This document shows, in pieces, positions 16,113 through 24,879 of a stretch of 64,000 nucleotides of DNA (its first letter is position 1; each line of letters begins with the position of its first letter). Made by a program: the position numbers and the translations under genes. The notes under the pieces were generated by a model. It was not told the origin of the DNA, did not search any database, and was given only the letters and a program-made list of their open reading frames with translations. Origin of the DNA: Bradyrhizobium sp. (GTDB lineage Bacteria > Pseudomonadota > Alphaproteobacteria > Rhizobiales > Xanthobacteraceae); NCBI RefSeq assembly GCF_022844465.1, contig NZ_JALHLP010000009.1, positions 61,752-125,751 of the forward strand, read 5' to 3'.

Positions 16113-17174
16113 ATGGCGGCCACGCGGATCGACTGCGACATCCATCCAGCGGTAGGCGGAACCCGCACCACGCTGCTGCCCTACCTCGACGACCACTGGA
16201 AAGAGCAGGTGGTCAGCCGCGCCATCGACGGCCTCGATCTCAATTCCTATCCGCCCAACATGCCGTTCTCGGGCCGCGCCGACTGGCGGCCGGCGAGCGG
16301 CAAGCCGGGCGGCGAACTCGCGATGGTGCAGCGCGGCGCGTTCGACCAGCTCGGCTCCAGCCACGCCATCTGCAACGTGGTCTACGGCGCGCAGGCGGTG
16401 TTCGATCCCTATATGGCGGCCGGCTTCTGCAAGGCGATCAACGACTGGATCGCGGCGGAATGGCTATCCAGGGATTCAAGGCTGAGCGCGTCGATCGTGG
16501 TGCCGCTGCAGGCGCCGGATCTGGCGGTGGAGGAGATCGAGCGGCGCGCGGCCGACAACCGCTTCGTCTCCGTGCTGGTGCTGGCGCAGGGCGACAGCCT
16601 GCTCGGAAAACGACAGTTCTGGCCGGTTTACAAGGCTGCGGAGAAACACAAACTGCCGATCGCGATCCATGCCGGCAGCGCCTATCGCGGCGCGCCGAGT
16701 TCGATCGGCTGGCCGTCCTATCGCTATGAATACTATCTCGCCGAGGCGCAGGCGTTCCAGGCCCAGCTACTGAGCCTGGTCTATGAGGGTGTGTTCGGCA
16801 AATTTCCTGAACTGAAGGTCGTGCTGATGGAATCCGGTGTGAGCTGGCTGCCGGCTTTCATGTGGCGGGCCAACAAGACCTGGCGCGGCGTCCGCGTCGA
16901 GGTGCCCTGGGTCGAGCGCGAACCGGCCGCGATCATCCGCGACCACGTCCGCGTCACCATGCAGCCGTTCGACGGCCCGCCGGACGCCGCCGGCGTCGCC
17001 GACATCATCGAGCAGGTCGGCTCCGACAAGATGTTCCTGTTTGCGTCCGACTACCCGCACTGGCAGTTCGAGGGTGACGATCCGATGCCGCCGTATTTGC
17101 CGGCAAGCATCGTTTCGCGCATGTGCGTCGACAATCCGCTTGAAACATTTCCGCGCCTGAAGCTTGCGGCGTGA
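16113..17174 (+). CDS. Amidohydrolase family protein (ACMSD / amidohydrolase 2-like), first of a pair
   Basis: A 353-residue TIM-barrel metal-dependent hydrolase or decarboxylase. It begins IDCDIHPAV, the D-x-H form of the metal motif. Other metal or substrate residues are IAIHAGS near 190, LKVVLMESG near 235 and FASDYPHW near 310. Proteins of this group (related to aminocarboxymuconate semialdehyde decarboxylase and gamma-resorcylate decarboxylase) act on carboxylated aromatic or ring-opened products. The ATG at 16113 is used; the open frame further upstream has no family similarity. It is followed after 24 bases by a paralogue. Confidence 0.87.
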   Translation: MAATRIDCDIHPAVGGTRTTLLPYLDDHWKEQVVSRAIDGLDLNSYPPNMPFSGRADWRPASGKPGGELAMVQRGAFDQLGSSHAICNVVYGAQAVFDPYMAAGFCKAINDWIAAEWLSRDSRLSASIVVPLQAPDLAVEEIERRAADNRFVSVLVLAQGDSLLGKRQFWPVYKAAEKHKLPIAIHAGSAYRGAPSSIGWPSYRYEYYLAEAQAFQAQLLSLVYEGVFGKFPELKVVLMESGVSWLPAFMWRANKTWRGVRVEVPWVEREPAAIIRDHVRVTMQPFDGPPDAAGVADIIEQVGSDKMFLFASDYPHWQFEGDDPMPPYLPASIVSRMCVDNPLETFPRLKLAA

Positions 17175-17198
17175 AGCCGAGCAAGCAAGGAGGATCGC

Positions 17199-18311
17199 AT
17201 GAGTGATGTCATCGACCGCCCCGTCCTCGAAGAAGAGGCCGCCGCCAAAAGCCGGCTGCGCATCATCGACTGCGACGTGCATCCGAGCATCCACGCGCAA
17301 TCCGATATCGAACAATTCATGTCGAAGCGCTGGCGGGAACATCTGCGGACTTACGGCAGCCATCTGCGCACGCCCTATATCGGCACCACGCCCTATCCGC
17401 GCTCGTCGCCGCTGATCGCGCGCCGCGACGCTTGGCCGCCGACCGGCGGGCCGCCCGGTTCCGATCTCGATTTCATGCGCAAGCAGCATCTCGATCCGCT
17501 CGAGGTCGAGTACGGCATCCTCCAGGTGCTCGACCTCTTCATCTTCTCGCAGCAGAATCTCGAATTCGGCGCCGCGATCCAGCGCGCCATCAACGACTGG
17601 CAGCTCGCGTTCTGGTCCGACCGCGAGCCGCGGCTGAAGGCCTCGATCCTGGCCGGGCAGGACGACACGGAGCTTGCGATCGCCGAGATCGAGCGCTGCG
17701 CCAGGATCGGCCGCTACGTCCAGATCAACGTCTGCCCGCGCGCCAACGAGCCGCTCGGGCGTCGTCGCTACTGGCCGATCTACGCGCGCGCGGAGGAGCT
17801 TGGCCTGCCGCTCGGCATTCACGTCGGCGGCTATGGCGGGCATGCGCCGACCGGCGGCGGCTGGCCATCTTTCTACGTCGAGGAGCACCAGTCGAACGCC
17901 CATACCATGGCGGCGCAGCTCACCAGCCTGGTGCTTGAGGGCATTCCGGAACGCTTCCCGAAACTCAAGATCGTCTTCATCGAGGGCGGCTTCGGCTGGA
18001 TTCCTTCGGCGACCTGGCGGATGGACCGGCATTTCGAGGCCTTCCGCAGCGAGGTGCCGCACCTCAAGCGTCGTCCGTCGGAATATGTCAAGGAGCATTT
18101 CTGGTTCACGACGCAGCCGATCGACGAGCCCGACGAGGGCAGGCATCTGCGCTCGCTGATCGACTGGGTCGGCGCCGATCGGCTGTTGTTCTCGTCGGAT
18201 TATCCGCATTGGGATTTCGACGATCCGCGCTACGCCTTCAAGACGCCGCTGACGGAAGCCGAGCGTCGCAAGATCTTCAACGGCAACGCCCGCGCGCTCT
18301 ACAAGCTCTGA
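17199..18311 (+). CDS. Amidohydrolase family protein (ACMSD / amidohydrolase 2-like), second of a pair
   Basis: A 370-residue paralogue of the preceding protein, with IIDCDVHPS near residue 24, GIHVGGYGGHAPTG near 210, LKIVFIEGGFGWIP near 255 and LLFSSDYPHWDFDD near 330. The start has an excellent AAGGAGGA site. The two subunits share the same order of motifs (DCDxHP, xxIHxG, K-V-x-ExG, SDYPHW) and could form a heteromer or act on successive substrates. The Rieske gene begins 12 bases after its stop, so the operon is tight. Confidence 0.87.
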   Translation: MSDVIDRPVLEEEAAAKSRLRIIDCDVHPSIHAQSDIEQFMSKRWREHLRTYGSHLRTPYIGTTPYPRSSPLIARRDAWPPTGGPPGSDLDFMRKQHLDPLEVEYGILQVLDLFIFSQQNLEFGAAIQRAINDWQLAFWSDREPRLKASILAGQDDTELAIAEIERCARIGRYVQINVCPRANEPLGRRRYWPIYARAEELGLPLGIHVGGYGGHAPTGGGWPSFYVEEHQSNAHTMAAQLTSLVLEGIPERFPKLKIVFIEGGFGWIPSATWRMDRHFEAFRSEVPHLKRRPSEYVKEHFWFTTQPIDEPDEGRHLRSLIDWVGADRLLFSSDYPHWDFDDPRYAFKTPLTEAERRKIFNGNARALYKL

Positions 18312-18323
18312 GTCAGGGATCGC

Positions 18324-18737
18324 ATGGCCCGGCACATCGTCGCGCGCACCACCGATATCCCGCCCGGCGGCAACAAGGTCGTCGGCGTCGATGGCCGCGA
18401 CATCGTCGTGTTCCATGTCAATGGCGAGTTCTTTGCGTTGCTCAACCGCTGCCCGCACGAGGGCGCGCCGCTGGCGAAGGCAGCCTGCGTCGCGCACCTC
18501 ACCTCGCCGGAGCCGGGCGTCTATCGGCGCTCGCGCGTCGGCGAGCTGCTGCGCTGCCCCTGGCACGGCTGGGAATTCGACATGCGCAACGGGCAATCGT
18601 ATTTTGACCCGAAGCGGGTTAAGATCCGCTCTTTTCCGGTTGCGGTGGAGAGCGGCGAGGAACTGCAGAAAGGGCCTTACGTCGCCGAAACCTTTCCCGT
18701 GCATGTCGAGGACAGTTACGTCATCATCGAAACCTGA
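18324..18737 (+). CDS. Small Rieske [2Fe-2S] ferredoxin-like protein
   Basis: A 137-residue single Rieske domain with CPHEG and CPWHGWEF supplying the two Cys and two His cluster ligands. The insert between the two ligand pairs is 32 residues, longer than the usual 15-17, and contains LTSPEPGVYRR. There is no signal peptide or membrane anchor, so it is a cytoplasmic electron carrier. In this operon it probably supplies electrons to an oxygenase or works with one of the flanking enzymes; no oxygenase alpha subunit is encoded nearby. Confidence 0.88.
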   Translation: MARHIVARTTDIPPGGNKVVGVDGRDIVVFHVNGEFFALLNRCPHEGAPLAKAACVAHLTSPEPGVYRRSRVGELLRCPWHGWEFDMRNGQSYFDPKRVKIRSFPVAVESGEELQKGPYVAETFPVHVEDSYVIIET

Positions 18738-18806
18738 GGCGCCGCCGCCGCCGGTCACGGCCGCCAAAATTTTCCCTTCACCGTTATCTTACCAAGGAGC
18801 CATGCC

Positions 18807-19781
18807 ATGACGCACGCCATTCGCTTTCACAAGACCGGGGGTCCGGAAGTTCTGGTCTGGGAGGAAGTCGCGGTCGGCAAGCCCGGTGCGGGCGAGGCGC
18901 GCATCCGCCACACCGCGGTCGGGCTGAACTTCGTTGATATCTACAACCGCTCCGGCGTCTATCCCGCGCAGTTGCCGAGCGGGCTCGGCGGCGAGGCGGC
19001 CGGCGTGGTCGAGGAAGTCGGTTCCGGCGTTAGCGACCTCAAGCCCGGCGATCGCGTCGCCTATGGCAACGCGCCGATCGGGGCCTATGCCGAAGCGCGG
19101 CTGATCCCGGCCGATCGCCTGCTCAAGCTGCCCGACGGCATCGACGACAAGACTGCCGCCGCCATGATGCTGAAGGGTCTGACCACGCAATACCTGATCC
19201 GCCAGACCTATCGGGTCAAGGCGGGCGACACCATCCTGCTGCACGCCGCCGCCGGCGGCGTCGGCCTGATCCTCAGCCAGTGGGCCAGCCATCTCGGCGC
19301 CACCGTCATCGGCACCGTCGGCAGCGACGAAAAGGCCAAACTCGCCAAGGCGCATGGCTGCGCCCACACGATTGTTTACACGCGCGAGGATTTCGTCAAA
19401 CGCGTCGACGAGATCACCGGCGGCAAGAAAGTTCCCGTGGTCTATGATTCCGTCGGCAAGGACACGTTCCTCAAATCGCTGGATTGTCTCGCGCCGCTTG
19501 GCGTCGCCGCGCTGTTCGGGCAATCCTCCGGCGGCGTCGAACCGCTCAATCTCGGCCTGTTGGCGCAGAAGGGATCGCTCTACGTCACCCGCCCGACCCT
19601 GAACACCTATGCGGCGAAGCGCGAGAACCTCGTCGCCATGGCCAAGGAACTGTTCGACGTGGTGAAGTCAGGCGCGGTCAAGATCGAGGTGCACCAGACC
19701 TATCCGCTGAAGGACGCAGCGAAGGCCCACACCGATCTCGCCGCGCGCAAGACCACGGGATCGACCGTGCTGACGGTCTGA
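18807..19781 (+). CDS. Quinone oxidoreductase, zeta-crystallin-like (MDR superfamily)
   Basis: A 324-residue zinc-free medium-chain reductase. It has the ARIRHTAVGLNFVDIYNRSGVYP N-terminus, the GLGGEAAGVVEEVGSGV stretch and the NADPH-binding HAAAGGVGLILSQWA motif near 150, and ends with the usual KTTGSTVLTV. It reduces quinones or enones by one or two electrons with NADPH. It is the fourth gene in the same direction after the Rieske gene (69-base gap), so it may process a product of the amidohydrolases or simply follow them. Confidence 0.93.
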   Translation: MTHAIRFHKTGGPEVLVWEEVAVGKPGAGEARIRHTAVGLNFVDIYNRSGVYPAQLPSGLGGEAAGVVEEVGSGVSDLKPGDRVAYGNAPIGAYAEARLIPADRLLKLPDGIDDKTAAAMMLKGLTTQYLIRQTYRVKAGDTILLHAAAGGVGLILSQWASHLGATVIGTVGSDEKAKLAKAHGCAHTIVYTREDFVKRVDEITGGKKVPVVYDSVGKDTFLKSLDCLAPLGVAALFGQSSGGVEPLNLGLLAQKGSLYVTRPTLNTYAAKRENLVAMAKELFDVVKSGAVKIEVHQTYPLKDAAKAHTDLAARKTTGSTVLTV

Positions 19782-19863
19782 CGGCGGGGAGCCGGGCGCA
19801 CTTAAACATCCGGCCGGCGCGTGTTACAATGCGTCGGCCGTTTTCATCACAGGTGCGTAGCCG

Positions 19864-20070
19864 ATGTCCAAGCAAGCGATGCGCGAGGAGGCCGAGCGCC
19901 TGATCCGCGAGACCATGGCAAAGAAGGCCCTTGTGGTGAAGCAGGGCAACACGCGGATCGAGACCACCTGCGGCAAATGCGGTGCGCCCAACCGCCTGCA
20001 GGCGGAGAAGGGTGCTGCGCGCGTCAAGTTCGCCTGCAAGCAGTGCGGCCACAAGCAGGAAACGCTTTAG
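19864..20070 (+). CDS. Small zinc-ribbon protein (68 aa)
   Basis: The N-terminal half is a charged helix (AMREEAERLIRETMAKKALVVKQG). The C-terminal half carries two CxxC pairs, CGKCGAPNRL and CKQCGHKQ, 21 residues apart, typical of a zinc ribbon. Size and layout suggest a nucleic-acid or protein-binding adaptor, but no specific role is known to me. The gene stands 82 bases after the quinone reductase and converges with the SDR gene. Confidence 0.75.
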   Translation: MSKQAMREEAERLIRETMAKKALVVKQGNTRIETTCGKCGAPNRLQAEKGAARVKFACKQCGHKQETL

Positions 20071-20133
20071 CCGTTCGTATCGCCAGAGCCCGGCCATGAC
20101 GGCGGGCCAGACCGGCGACAGTACCGGCGAGAA

Positions 20134-20985
20134 CTAACCTTCCTTCACAAACCTCGCGAACGCCTCCGCATAGTCGGGATGCCAGCGCGACAGCGCGGGG
20201 CGGTTCTCGACGATGTCGCCGATCGCCCACAGCATCCGCCGCTGATCGAGCGCCCGCGGCACGTCGTTGTCCGGGCACAGGATGTAGAAATCGCCGGCGT
20301 CGAGACGTTCGATCATGAAGTCGATCGTCTGCTCCGGCGTCCAGGCGCCCGGCGGCTTCTCGGTGCGGCCGCGTGCGGTAAGGCCGGTAAAGACGTGACC
20401 GGGGATCATCAGATGCGCGCTGATGCGGCAGCCCGGCAGGTTTCGCAACTCGTGCTGCAGCGCCTCGGTGAGCGCTTTCACGCCGGCCTTGGAAACGTTG
20501 TAGGCTGGATTGCCGGGCGGGGTGGTGATGCCCTGCTTGGAGCCGGTGTTGATGATCAGGCCGGGCCGGCCGCGCTCGGCCATGTGAGGCGCAAACGCCT
20601 GGGTGCCGTGGATCACGCCGAACAGATTGACCGCGAGAATCCGCTGCCAGTTCTCCAGCGGGCCAAAGCTGTTGCTGTCGGGGCCGATCCCGGCATTGTT
20701 CATCAGGATGTCGGTCCCGCCGAACCGCTGCTGCACCGACGCCTCCAGCTTGGCGACGTCGTCGAACCGGCTGACGTCGATGGCCGCGGTCATGATATCG
20801 GCGGCGCCGCCCTGCGCGGCGGTTGCCAGCCGTTCGGCGGCGGCGGCAAGCCGCTCGGCGCCGAGATCGGCGATGCATACCCGCATCCCGAGGCTCGCAA
20901 AGCGCATCGCGGCCGCGAGGCCAATGCCCGACGCGCCTCCGGTGATGACGGCAACATGGTTCGGCGACATTGCGGGGTGGGGCAT
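20134..20985 (-). CDS. Short-chain dehydrogenase/reductase (SDR)
   Basis: A 283-residue classical SDR. TGGASGIG near residue 15 binds the dinucleotide, NNAG near 93 stabilises the core, and a Ser in INTGSKQG with AYNVSKA (YxxxK) near 165 forms the active site. The C-terminus after about 220 (TPEQTIDFMIERLDAGDFYILCPDNDVP) is a family extension seen in SDRs annotated as alcohol or aldehyde dehydrogenases. Substrate is not inferable. The acidic residue after the second strand (CIADLGAERL) suggests preference for NAD over NADP. Confidence 0.9.
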   Translation of the reverse strand: MPHPAMSPNHVAVITGGASGIGLAAAMRFASLGMRVCIADLGAERLAAAAERLATAAQGGAADIMTAAIDVSRFDDVAKLEASVQQRFGGTDILMNNAGIGPDSNSFGPLENWQRILAVNLFGVIHGTQAFAPHMAERGRPGLIINTGSKQGITTPPGNPAYNVSKAGVKALTEALQHELRNLPGCRISAHLMIPGHVFTGLTARGRTEKPPGAWTPEQTIDFMIERLDAGDFYILCPDNDVPRALDQRRMLWAIGDIVENRPALSRWHPDYAEAFARFVKEG

Positions 20986-21189
20986 GCAGGCTTCCTCGAC
21001 GGTTCGGGGCGCGGCTTCGGGTGTCCCAATTATCGCACAGTTTCAGCTCGGCATCAGCCTCCGCCCGAGCGGTCGACCGGTGGTCGTTTTTGCATGGAAG
21101 ATGTGCGTGAGCCCCGCCGGCCGATGCGAGGCTTCCACAAGCAAACCCGAGCGGCTAGATAGCGCTGTCACCACAGGGGTTCCGCAGAC

Positions 21190-22314
21190 ATGAACTACCC
21201 ATCGCTGTTTTCGCCGCTCAAGGTCGGTCCCTATCAGCTCAAGCACCGCGTCGTGCTGGCGCCGTTGACGCGGATGCGGGCGGCCAAGCCCTCGCTGGCG
21301 CCGCGGCCCCTGAACGCGGAGTATTACGCCCAGCGCGCCACGCCGGGCGGCCTGTTGATCGCCGAAGCCTCCCCGGTGACGGCGACGGGTTTCGGCAGCC
21401 CCGGGGTGCCCGGCATCTACACCGAGCAGCAGGTTGCGGGCTGGCGCGAGGTGGTCGACGCCGTTCACGCCAAGGGCGGCGTGATCTTCCTGCAGCTCTG
21501 GCATGTCGGGCGCGTCTCGCATTCCTCGTTCCAGCCCGGCGGCGTGCTGCCGGTCGCGCCGTCGGCGGTGCCGATCGCCGACCTCAAGACCGGCACCGCC
21601 GACGGCAAGGCGGTGGCCTACGAGACTCCGCGCGCGCTTGAGACCGCGGAAATCCCCGGCGTGATCGACGCCTATCGCCAGGCGGCGAAGAACGCGCTCA
21701 AGGCCGGCTTCGACGGCGTCGAGGTTCACGGCGCCAACGGCTATCTGATCGAGCAATTCATGCAGTCGCACACCAATCGGCGCACCGACCAGTATGGCGG
21801 CTCGATTCCGAACCGCGTCCGCTTCCTCCTTGAAGTGACCAAGGCCGTGGTCGAGGTCTGGGGCGCGAACCGCGTCGGCGTGCGGCTTTCGCCCTATGGC
21901 GTCGCCAATGGCAGCGGCGAGCCGGACCCGATGCCGCTCTACAGCTACGCGGTCGAACAGCTCAATCCGCTTGGCCTGGCCTATCTGCATTTCATCGAGC
22001 CGCGCTCGTCGGGCGCCGGCCGCGCCGAGGTCAACCACCAGAACGTGCCGTCGGCCATGGTGCTGTTCCGCCCGATCTGGAAGGGCGTGCTGATATCAGC
22101 CGGCGGCTTTACCGGCGACGCCGCGGAGGCGGCGATCCGGGATGGCCATGCCGATGCGATCGCCTTCGGCCGCATCTTCATTTCCAATCCCGACCTGCCG
22201 CGCCGCCTGCAACGAGGTTTTCCGCTGACGCCCTACAACCGCGCCACGTTCTATGGGGGCGACGTCGCCGGCTACACCGATTATCCCGAGCACAACGAGC
22301 TCGCGCAGGCGTGA
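21190..22314 (+). CDS. Alkene reductase, Old Yellow Enzyme family (NemA-like)
   Basis: A 374-residue FMN-dependent ene-reductase. It opens with LFSPLKVGPYQLKHRVVLAPLTRMRA. VEVHGANGYLIEQFMQSHTNRRTDQYGGSIPNRVRF is the highly conserved catalytic block, and ADAIAFGRIFISNPDLPRRL is the phosphate-binding end. Members reduce activated C=C bonds, and some reduce nitroaromatics or N-ethylmaleimide with NADPH. It is divergent from the SDR gene, with about 200 bases between starts. The following gene is separated by a palindromic repeat. Confidence 0.94.
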   Translation: MNYPSLFSPLKVGPYQLKHRVVLAPLTRMRAAKPSLAPRPLNAEYYAQRATPGGLLIAEASPVTATGFGSPGVPGIYTEQQVAGWREVVDAVHAKGGVIFLQLWHVGRVSHSSFQPGGVLPVAPSAVPIADLKTGTADGKAVAYETPRALETAEIPGVIDAYRQAAKNALKAGFDGVEVHGANGYLIEQFMQSHTNRRTDQYGGSIPNRVRFLLEVTKAVVEVWGANRVGVRLSPYGVANGSGEPDPMPLYSYAVEQLNPLGLAYLHFIEPRSSGAGRAEVNHQNVPSAMVLFRPIWKGVLISAGGFTGDAAEAAIRDGHADAIAFGRIFISNPDLPRRLQRGFPLTPYNRATFYGGDVAGYTDYPEHNELAQA

Positions 22315-22320
22315 CTCTTT

Positions 22321-22448
22321 CCGTCATTCCGGGATGGTGCGTTAGCACCAGACCTCAGATGCGCAATTGCGCATCGGGGAATCTCGAGATTCTCAGGTGC
22401 GCAATTGCGCACCATAGTTCGATGCTTCGCATCGCCCCGGAATGACGG
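22321..22448. repeat. Palindromic repeat, CATTCCGG family (long copy with nested palindromes)
   Basis: The outer arms CCGTCATTCCGGG and CCCCGGAATGACGG enclose two separate perfect palindromes, GATGCGCAATTGCGCATC and GGTGCGCAATTGCGCACC, and the small hairpins GGTGCGTTAGCACC and GATGCTTCGCATC. Transcribed, this would form a cloverleaf-like fold between the OYE gene and the GFA-like gene. Confidence 0.88.
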
Positions 22449-22503
22449 AGTATTGGTCGCACGGCTCGGTGCGATGACGAGACGTGAGTACGGAGTCTCA
22501 AGC

Positions 22504-23037
22504 ATGTTCCCTGAGCCGGAAGCGAAGAAGAAAACGACCAAAGCCGTCGCACCCGGCAAGCCCGCGTCAGGCCAATGCCTGTGCGGCAAGGTCGCCTTCG
22601 AGATCGACGTGCCGGCGCGCTGGGCCTGGCACGACCATTCGCAGGCCAGCCGCCGCGCGCATGGCGCAGCCTATGCCACCTATGTCGGAAGCTGGCGCAA
22701 ACGCTTCCGCATCACCAAGGGCGAGAACGACCTCACGCGCTACGAGGACAAGGCGACGGGAACGACGCGAAGCTTCTGCTCGGGCTGCGGCACGCCGATC
22801 GCCTACGCGCGCGCCCGCTCGCCGCACATGGTCAACATTCCCCGGGCGCTGTTCTCGGGCCGTACCGGGCGACAGCCGCTCTATCACATCGCGATCGAGG
22901 AGCTGCAGGAATGGGCCTATACCGGCCAACCGCTGGTGCCGCTGAAGGGCTTTCCCGGCGTGGTCTGGCAGCGCTCGAAAAAGAAGAAGCGCGCCGGCGA
23001 CGATCCCTCTGCCCTGGGCCGCGCAGGGCAGCCATGA
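22504..23037 (+). CDS. GFA/CENP-V-fold protein with altered zinc site
   Basis: A 177-residue protein of the glutathione-dependent formaldehyde-activating (GFA) fold. The outer zinc cysteines are present (QCLCGKVAFEI near residue 24 and FCSGCGTPIAYAR near 90). The central CHCxxCR motif that normally binds the second zinc and glutathione is replaced here by WHDHSQASRRAHGAAY, with no cysteine left. It is therefore unlikely to bind glutathione like Gfa and may be a structural or differently metallated variant. The C-terminus is Lys-rich (KKKKRAGD). The ATG at 22504 is the first downstream of the repeat. Confidence 0.8.
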   Translation: MFPEPEAKKKTTKAVAPGKPASGQCLCGKVAFEIDVPARWAWHDHSQASRRAHGAAYATYVGSWRKRFRITKGENDLTRYEDKATGTTRSFCSGCGTPIAYARARSPHMVNIPRALFSGRTGRQPLYHIAIEELQEWAYTGQPLVPLKGFPGVVWQRSKKKKRAGDDPSALGRAGQP

Positions 23038-23118
23038 CCTCGCTCCATTGCGCGCGTCATTGAAGTTTGGTCATCTGCCTCCTCCCGCGGGCCAATGAAC
23101 CGGCGGGCAGGAGGGTAC

Positions 23119-24783
23119 ATGAAAAACAAGATCACCGGGCGCTCCGCATTCCTTGCACTGCTGAAAGACGAGGGCGTCACGCATCTGTTCGGCAATCCCG
23201 GCACCACCGAACTGCCGGTCATGCACGCCCTGAAGGACCATCCTGACCTCACCTATGTGATGGCGATGCAGGAAAGCCTCGTGGTCGCCATGGCCGACGG
23301 CTTCAGCCGCGCCTCGGGCAAACTCGTCGCCTGCAACGTCCATGTCGCGCCCGGCCTCGGCAACGCGATGGGCTCGCTCTACAACGCCAGCTTCACCGGC
23401 ACGCCGCTGATCCTGACCGCGGGCCAGCAGGAGCAGGGTCACGGCCTGATGGAGCCGGTGCTGTACGGCCCGCTGGTGCAGATGGCCGAGCCGCTGGTGA
23501 AATGGGCGGTCGAGGTGACGCGGCTGGAGGATCTGCCGCGGATCGTGCGCCGCGCCGCCAAGATCGCGACCACGCCGCCGACCGGGCCGGTGTTCATCTC
23601 GCTGCCGGGCGACATCCTCAATGCCGAGGCCGGCATCGACCTCGGCCGCTCGACCCGGGTCGATACCCGCGTCAAGCCGTCGGAGGAATCGCTGCAGGCG
23701 CTGGCCGCGCGGATTCTGAAAGCGGATAAGCCCGTGATCATCGTCGGCGACGAGATCGTCAAGAGCGACGCGCTGCAGGAGGCGGCTGCGCTTGCGGAAA
23801 CGCTGGGCTGCCCGGCCTATCAATCCTCGACGCCGTATGGCGCCCACTTCCTGTCCGAGAGCCCGTGTTTCATGGGCGCTCTCGCACGGGTCCAGAAGCT
23901 CGCCCGCGAAGCGCTGGCGCCCTACGACCTCATCATCGCGCTCGGCGGCGATCCCTTGCGGATGTCGGTCTACAGCGAGATCGATCCGTTGCCCGACGGC
24001 CTCGCCATCGTGCAGGTCGGCCTGGTCGATTGGGACATCGCCAAGAACTACGGCGCCGAGATCGCGCTCAAAGCCGACGTCAAGGAAACGCTCCGCGTAC
24101 TGATCCCGGCGTTGAAGGCCTCAGGCGGCGGCGCGTTGCAGGCGCGCGCCAAGCAGGGCGTAGCGGTGCTGGCGTCGAAGAACTGGACGGCGAAGCGCAA
24201 GCCACTGGTTGAACAGATATCGAAAGCCGCCAACACCTCGCCGATCGATCCGGACTGGCTGGCGCTGCAGGTGGTCGAGGCGATGCCAGAGAACGCGATC
24301 TTGGTCGATGAGGGACTGACCTCGTCGCGGCAGATGATCGCGTTGCGGCCGCACCGCGACCGCTACGGCTATCACGCGCTGGCCTCGGGCGGCATCGGCT
24401 GGGGCCTGCCGGCGTCCGTCGGCGTCAGCCTCGCCAACCCGGATCGCCCGGTGGTGTGCTATTCCGGCGACGGCAGCTCGATGTACTCGATCCAGTCGCT
24501 GTGGACGGCGGCGAACCACAAGCTGCCGCTGACCTTCGTCATCGTCAACAATGGCGGCTACCGCATCATCAAGCAGCGGCTGCTCGCTTTCCACGGCGAT
24601 GACAATTATGTCGGCATGGATTTCATCGATCCGCCGGTGGACTTTACGGGGGTGGCGAAGTCGCTGGGGCTGGAGGCGATCAGGGTCACCGACCCAGCCC
24701 AGTTGAAGTCGGTGCTGTCGTCGGCCTTCAGGCGCGCCGGCGCCAAGCTGATCGAGGTGGTGGTGAGCAATTCGGTGAATTGA
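23119..24783 (+). CDS. Thiamine-diphosphate-dependent enzyme, benzoylformate decarboxylase-like
   Basis: A 554-residue ThDP enzyme with the usual three domains. The N-terminal Pyr domain has FGNPGTTELPVMHAL and the ThDP-activating Glu in MQESLVVAMADGFSRAS. A central Rossmann-like domain includes KPVIIVGDEIV. The C-terminal PP domain has the Mg/diphosphate motif GDGSSMYSIQSLW...IVNNGGY. Overall it is closest to benzoylformate decarboxylase (MdlC), which converts phenylglyoxylates to aldehydes, but acetolactate-synthase-like relatives cannot be excluded. The start at 23119 is chosen over 23095 because GGAGG sits 6 bases upstream. It is followed by a CATTCCGG repeat. Confidence 0.87.
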   Translation: MKNKITGRSAFLALLKDEGVTHLFGNPGTTELPVMHALKDHPDLTYVMAMQESLVVAMADGFSRASGKLVACNVHVAPGLGNAMGSLYNASFTGTPLILTAGQQEQGHGLMEPVLYGPLVQMAEPLVKWAVEVTRLEDLPRIVRRAAKIATTPPTGPVFISLPGDILNAEAGIDLGRSTRVDTRVKPSEESLQALAARILKADKPVIIVGDEIVKSDALQEAAALAETLGCPAYQSSTPYGAHFLSESPCFMGALARVQKLAREALAPYDLIIALGGDPLRMSVYSEIDPLPDGLAIVQVGLVDWDIAKNYGAEIALKADVKETLRVLIPALKASGGGALQARAKQGVAVLASKNWTAKRKPLVEQISKAANTSPIDPDWLALQVVEAMPENAILVDEGLTSSRQMIALRPHRDRYGYHALASGGIGWGLPASVGVSLANPDRPVVCYSGDGSSMYSIQSLWTAANHKLPLTFVIVNNGGYRIIKQRLLAFHGDDNYVGMDFIDPPVDFTGVAKSLGLEAIRVTDPAQLKSVLSSAFRRAGAKLIEVVVSNSVN

Positions 24784-24788
24784 TCTTT

Positions 24789-24871
24789 CCGTCATTCCGG
24801 GATGGTGCGCCAGCACCAGACCCGGAATCTCGAGATTCCGGGTTCGATGCTTCGCATCGCCCCGGAATGAC
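24789..24871. repeat. Palindromic repeat, CATTCCGG family
   Basis: CCGTCATTCCGGGATGGTGCG... to ...CGCCCCGGAATGACA contains the small hairpin TGGTGCGCCAGCACCA and the palindrome CCCGGAATCTCGAGATTCCGGG. It separates two convergent genes and could act as a bidirectional transcription end. Confidence 0.88.
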
Positions 24872-24879
24872 AGGGGCAA

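Noticed and set aside
16767..18767. 666-codon minus-strand frame over the amidohydrolase/Rieske genes
   Set aside because: It is antisense to three well-supported genes. Long antisense frames are expected in GC-rich codon-biased DNA, and the product shows no domain.
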